A stretch of 64,000 nt of DNA from Chlorops oryzae (Eukaryota; Arthropoda; Insecta; Diptera; Chloropidae): assembly GCA_020466095.1 (NCBI GenBank), contig CM035808.1, positions 23,388,296 to 23,452,295 on the forward strand. Direction: 5' to 3'. Shown here piece after piece: positions 59,789 to 64,000 of the stretch. Positions within the stretch are counted from its first letter, which is position 1. Every line of letters starts with the position of its first letter. A program made the position numbers and the translations under genes. Under the pieces are notes generated by a model that had not been told where the DNA came from, searched no databases, and saw only the letters and a program-made list of their open reading frames with translations.

Positions 59789-62700
59789 ATGGCGGACATG
59801 AAATCGTTCTTCCACGAGTGGTGTAGTAAAGCCAAAGTGGAACCAAAGTACGAGGTTCGCCCGACAGGTAACAAACTTAAATACCATGATACAAAGAGAG
59901 CAAGGTAGCGCCACTTCGGGTACCGCTATTTTGTAGCATTCGCATTGTTGTTGTTTCCCATGCCAAAGTTGTGACGTTGGCCTTAACATGCAAAACAACA
60001 ACAACGAATTGTTTCTCTTTCTTTCTCATGTATTCAAATGGGATGTTTTCGAAACATGTTTTATAAGTGTGACCGGAGAGTAAACGACGGTCGCCGGACA
60101 CACATTTTGTTTTGATGAAGAGTGTGGGCCGGGGAAGAGAGAGGGGTGCTGTTCTCTCTCTTCTCCGGCCGTCCCTCGCTAGCAAAACAAAATGTGTCTC
60201 CGGCGACTGTCGCCTAGTATGGAACTGGACTTAGCTTACAAGTTTCCTTCCTGCAGGTCCGAAGCATCGTCAGCGCTTTCTGTGTGAAGTGCGAGTAGCT
60301 GGACACCCATATGTTGGTGTGGGTAATTCGACGAATAAAAAGGATGCCGAGCGCAATGCAGCGCGAGATTTCGTCAATTTTTTAGTGCGAAGTGGAAAAG
60401 TGAATGCCTCAAATGTTCCTTCTGATTTGGGTGTAGCCAGCGTTGGTGGGACAGATGATAATGATGGGGGGGGTGGCTCAACTCCAACATCGCAGCCACA
60501 ACAGCAACATCGTTTCTTCAATAACAGTATGGGGCCACAAGATTTGGGTCAAGCCTATCGGCCCATGAATGACAATTTCAATTTTATCGATCGAGCAAAG
60601 GAGCAATTGGAAATGAAGGAAGCCGAATCTGTGGACGTCAATGCAGCAATACATGGAAATTGGACTATTGAGAATGCAAAGGCTAAGCTGCATCAATTCA
60701 TGCAAATGAATAAAATAGCAGCTGACTACAAGTACACTCCCGTTGGACCTGATCATGCCAGGTAAAGAATTCCCTAAGAAATTTTCCCAAAAAATTAAAT
60801 AAATAAATAAATAAGAATAAAATAAAATGGAGAAAGATTCCATTCAAGGCTTGCTCTCTCGAAGTGGATTTAACGTACACCATTTCCATAGAACGTACTC
60901 CATTTCCTTAGAGTGCGTGGTTAGTTAATGTCAAGCGTGACGACCTGCTTCTGTCACTGTTACAAAACTTCATAAAGCGTGCAAATGCGTCTTCCTGCAA
61001 ATTATTCAAGAAAATTTTTATGTTTTCTGATTATTTTCCTGTTTTAAACCGCGAATTATTCAGTTCAAATGCTGGACTGGATGACTTGCGGCGTTGCTAG
61101 CACTGGTAAACCATTTTCATTTACTTTTATATTTTCAATTACTTTCCTTTCAAGTATATTTTAAAAAAAGGATCGTTTGCAGGAATACGCTTTTGCTTCA
61201 ATTGTAAGACGCTTTAAGTTGATGGACTACCGAATCGATCCTATATTTAAGAAGCAGGTCATTCATGCTGTAAGAGCTGCCAACTGTTGTAACAACAGTA
61301 AGTAGCTTTGAGAAAATGGCCTTCCATGAGTGCATGCTCAAATTTTACACATTGTTGTAGGAGCTTTCTAGCGGAGATGCATATCTTTGTCAAACAATTG
61401 CGTCGCAATATAGTCGGACGTGAAAGTGGCTCCAACAAGCAACAAGCTAGCAAATCATGCGCATTGTCGCTTGTAAGGCAGCTCTATCACTTGGGAGTAA
61501 TCGAACCCTATGCAGGAACATTAAAACAAAACAAACACGATGACGACATGAAGCCGTATCCAGTCACAATAGCGCCAGAGCTAATGGCAAAAGTAACGGA
61601 ATGTATAAATATCATGGACTTACCGGTTGTCAATGCTTGCAACATAAAACCAGACCCTGAAGGAAATGCAATTAGCTTAATGGTAATTATTAGATATGTA
61701 TATCGTTTGTACACGGGCAGATAGCTAATTGATTATTTCAAAGTATCTATCTTGGTGGACTCCGAATTCATAATTTGGCATTAAATTGTTCGTTTTTTAA
61801 GGTTTCATCGGGAAAGGAAACAAAAGCGCGACCGACTCTTGATAATAATCAACAAGCATCGGGCGCAGTTATACCTTGGTCACCGCCACAACCCAATTGG
61901 AATGCTTGGAACGCATGTAACATTGACGAAGGTTACTTGTCAAGTGCTTCTCTGGATGATTTGTGCAGGGATATTGAAAACAATGCGAAAGACAAGCGAC
62001 AAACTTGTCCCGAATTACTTAAGTTTCTCGAATTCCGGCGTCAGCTGCCGATAGCAGCAATGCGTTCTGAGATTATGTCGGCAATAAATGACAATCCGGT
62101 TGTTGTGATTCGTGGTAATACTGGTTGCGGCAAGACCACACAAATAGCACAGTATATACTCGAGGACTATGAATCGTCTGGTCAAGGGGCTTATTGTAAC
62201 GTATATGTGACCCAACCACGTCGCATCTCGGCAATTTCAGTTTCAGAACGTATTGCCAATGAGCGTTGCGAGACACTTGGCGAATCCGTTGGATATTGCG
62301 TTCGTTTTGAATCGACTTTCCCACGTCCATACGGCGCCATACTTTTTTGCACTGTCGGTGTTCTATTGAGAAAGCTTGAAGCCGGTCTTCGTGGAGTTTC
62401 GCACATTATCGTGGATGAAATTCACGAACGCGATGTGAATAGCGATTTCCTTTTGGTAATTCTACGCGATATGGTACATACATATCCCGATTTGAGAATT
62501 ATTCTGATGTCAGCAACTATTGATACCACACTGTTTTCCGAGTACTTTGGTGGTTGTCCAGTTTTAGAGATACCTGGGCGGGCTTTTCCAGTTCAACAAT
62601 TTTTCCTTGAGGATTGTTTGGAAATGACAAAATTTGTCCCAACTCCGGAAGAGCGCAAAAAACGTAAAGAGAAAGACGATGAAGAGAATGTAGTAAAAAA

Positions 62701-64000
62701 TGACGATGATGGCGCTGGCGAGCAAAACTTGAACAAAGTGTGTGATCCCAAATATTCGCAACAAACTCGAGATGCAATGGCCTCGCTATCCGAGAGCGAT
62801 TGCTGCTTCGAATTAATTGAAAATCTCTTATCGCACATCAAATCGAAGAATTTACCCGGCGCGGTGCTGATCTTTCTGCCTGGCTGGAACGTAATATTCG
62901 CATTGATGAAATTCTTGCAGAACTCAAAATTTGGCGGGCCAGAGTACCGCATTTTGCCCTGTCATTCACAAATTCCGCGTGAAGATCAACGCAAAGTATT
63001 TGAGCCAGTACCGGATGGCGTAACGAAGGTAATTGGTCGAATAAGAATTATGATCACTTGAAGTATATAAATTAAAGTGATTTTCTCCATCGCGTGTTTT
63101 TAGATTATATTATCCACAAATATTGCCGAGACGTCAATAACTATTGACGACATCGTCTTCGTGATTGATATCTGCAAGGCACGTATGAAAATGTTCACAT
63201 CGCACAATAACTTAACGAGTTACGCAACCGTTTGGGCAAGTAAGACCAATCTGGAACAGAGAAAGGGTCGAGCTGGGCGAGTTAGACCAGGATTTTGTTT
63301 CACTCTATGCTCACGTGCTCGTTTCGAGAAACTTGATGAACAATTGACGCCAGAAATGTTCCGAACGCCGCTTCATGAATTGGCGCTAACGATCAAATTG
63401 CTACGACTTGGTAGCATCCATCAGTTCCTTTCGAAAGCTATAGAGCCACCGCCACTTGATGCTGTCATCGAAGCGGAGGTATTACTACGGGAAATGCGCT
63501 GTTTAGACGAAAATGACGAATTGACTGCTTTGGGCCGTATTCTGGCGAAGCTACCAATCGAACCACGACTCGGAAAAATGATGATTTTGGGAGCTGTATT
63601 TCAGTGTGCAGACATTGTGTCTAGTATGGCCTCTTATTCCAGCACATTTTCGGAGGTGTTTGCACTCGACATCGGACAACGTCGCTTGGCAAACCACCAA
63701 AAGGCATTAGCAGGGCGTAAATGCTCTGATCATGTCGCGATGCTGGTCGCTAGCCAGATGTGGGAAAACGCAAGACACCGCGGCGAAGATGAGGAAATTC
63801 GCTTCTGTGAATGGAAAGGTCTTCAGCTCTCAACGATGCGTGTGATGTCCGAAGCTAAGAAGCAACTTCTAGATTTGCTACAGCAGACTGGTTTTCCTGA
63901 AGAATCTATGATTTCACACAAAGTTGACAACAATTGCGATGATCCCGTCCTGGACAATTCCATAGGTTTGCTTTGTCTCGGACTTTATCCGAATGTTTGT
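59789..64000 (+). CDS. mle: Maleless / DHX9-type RNA helicase A, 3' end beyond window
   Basis: A DExH-box RNA/DNA helicase. In Drosophila MLE remodels roX RNA in the dosage-compensation (MSL) complex; in other animals DHX9 acts in transcription, RNA processing and editing. Exons: 59,789-59,867, 60,257-60,761, 61,361-61,682, 61,802-63,028 and 63,104-64,000. They join in frame and give the first 1,010 residues; Drosophila MLE has about 1,290, so the end of the OB-fold region and the Gly-rich tail are missing. dsRBD1 covers about 1-75 ([12 protein letters not shown], then [12 protein letters not shown]); dsRBD2 covers about 170-250 ([20 protein letters not shown]). GNTGCGKTT at 407-415 is motif I; its Lys is 413, the same number as the ATPase Lys mutated in fly MLE. 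DEIH is at 507-510, SAT at 539-541 and QRKGRAGR (motif VI) at 763-770. The HA2 region follows. No stop or frameshift is seen. The start has A at -3. Confidence 0.97.
60079..60222. mobile_element. Inverted-repeat MITE in mle intron 1
   Basis: CGCCGGACACACATTTTGTT on the left is mirrored by AACAAAATGTGTCTCCGGCG on the right, with one extra base. The interior is unusually GC-rich for this window (GGGCCGGGGAAGAGAGAGGG). It is about 145 bp within a 389-bp intron. Confidence 0.7.

Overview
This window is nuclear DNA of a higher fly (Diptera, Brachycera), most likely a tephritid fruit fly or a close relative. It is AT-rich, has spliced genes with GT-AG introns, and encodes proteins close to but clearly different from Drosophila MLE and Ariadne-1. 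The species cannot be fixed from the sequence. There are no operons, CRISPR arrays or prokaryotic features.

Layout. Positions 1-34,387 hold no gene I can support. They are AT-rich DNA studded with short non-autonomous transposons, tRNA-derived SINEs and microsatellites, and part may be upstream intron of the next gene. At 34,553-36,777 (+) lies an SV2-like major-facilitator transporter (4 coding exons, 611 aa). A tandem and inverted repeat block (37.3-38.4 kb) separates it from ariadne-1 (39,739-44,511, minus, 7 coding exons, 505 aa), an RBR ubiquitin ligase. Positions 44.6-51.9 kb are intergenic and transposon-rich: a Harbinger-like relic with perfect 36-bp inverted ends, a fold-back element, and five MITEs within 1.7 kb. 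Then come three genes on the plus strand: a TMEM201/Samp1-like inner nuclear membrane protein (51,983-54,563, 4 exons, 792 aa), uroporphyrinogen-III synthase (55,711-56,511, single exon) and maleless/DHX9 (59,789 to beyond the window end, 5 exons, first 1,010 residues).

The five genes serve unrelated functions (transport, ubiquitination, nuclear envelope, heme synthesis, RNA helicase), and no joint pathway is implied. All five reading frames are intact through every splice junction I reconstructed.

The most informative non-genic signals are two hAT-type MITE families, each present twice with exact 8-bp target duplications; a group of TIR elements ending in CCCRRC, mostly flanked by TA; the long inverted repeat between the SV2-like gene and ari-1, which could make hairpin RNA; and MITEs ending about 100-150 bp before the start codons of mle and the TMEM201 homologue. 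I found no convincing undescribed multi-gene system; the novelty here is in repeats and possible regulatory structures.
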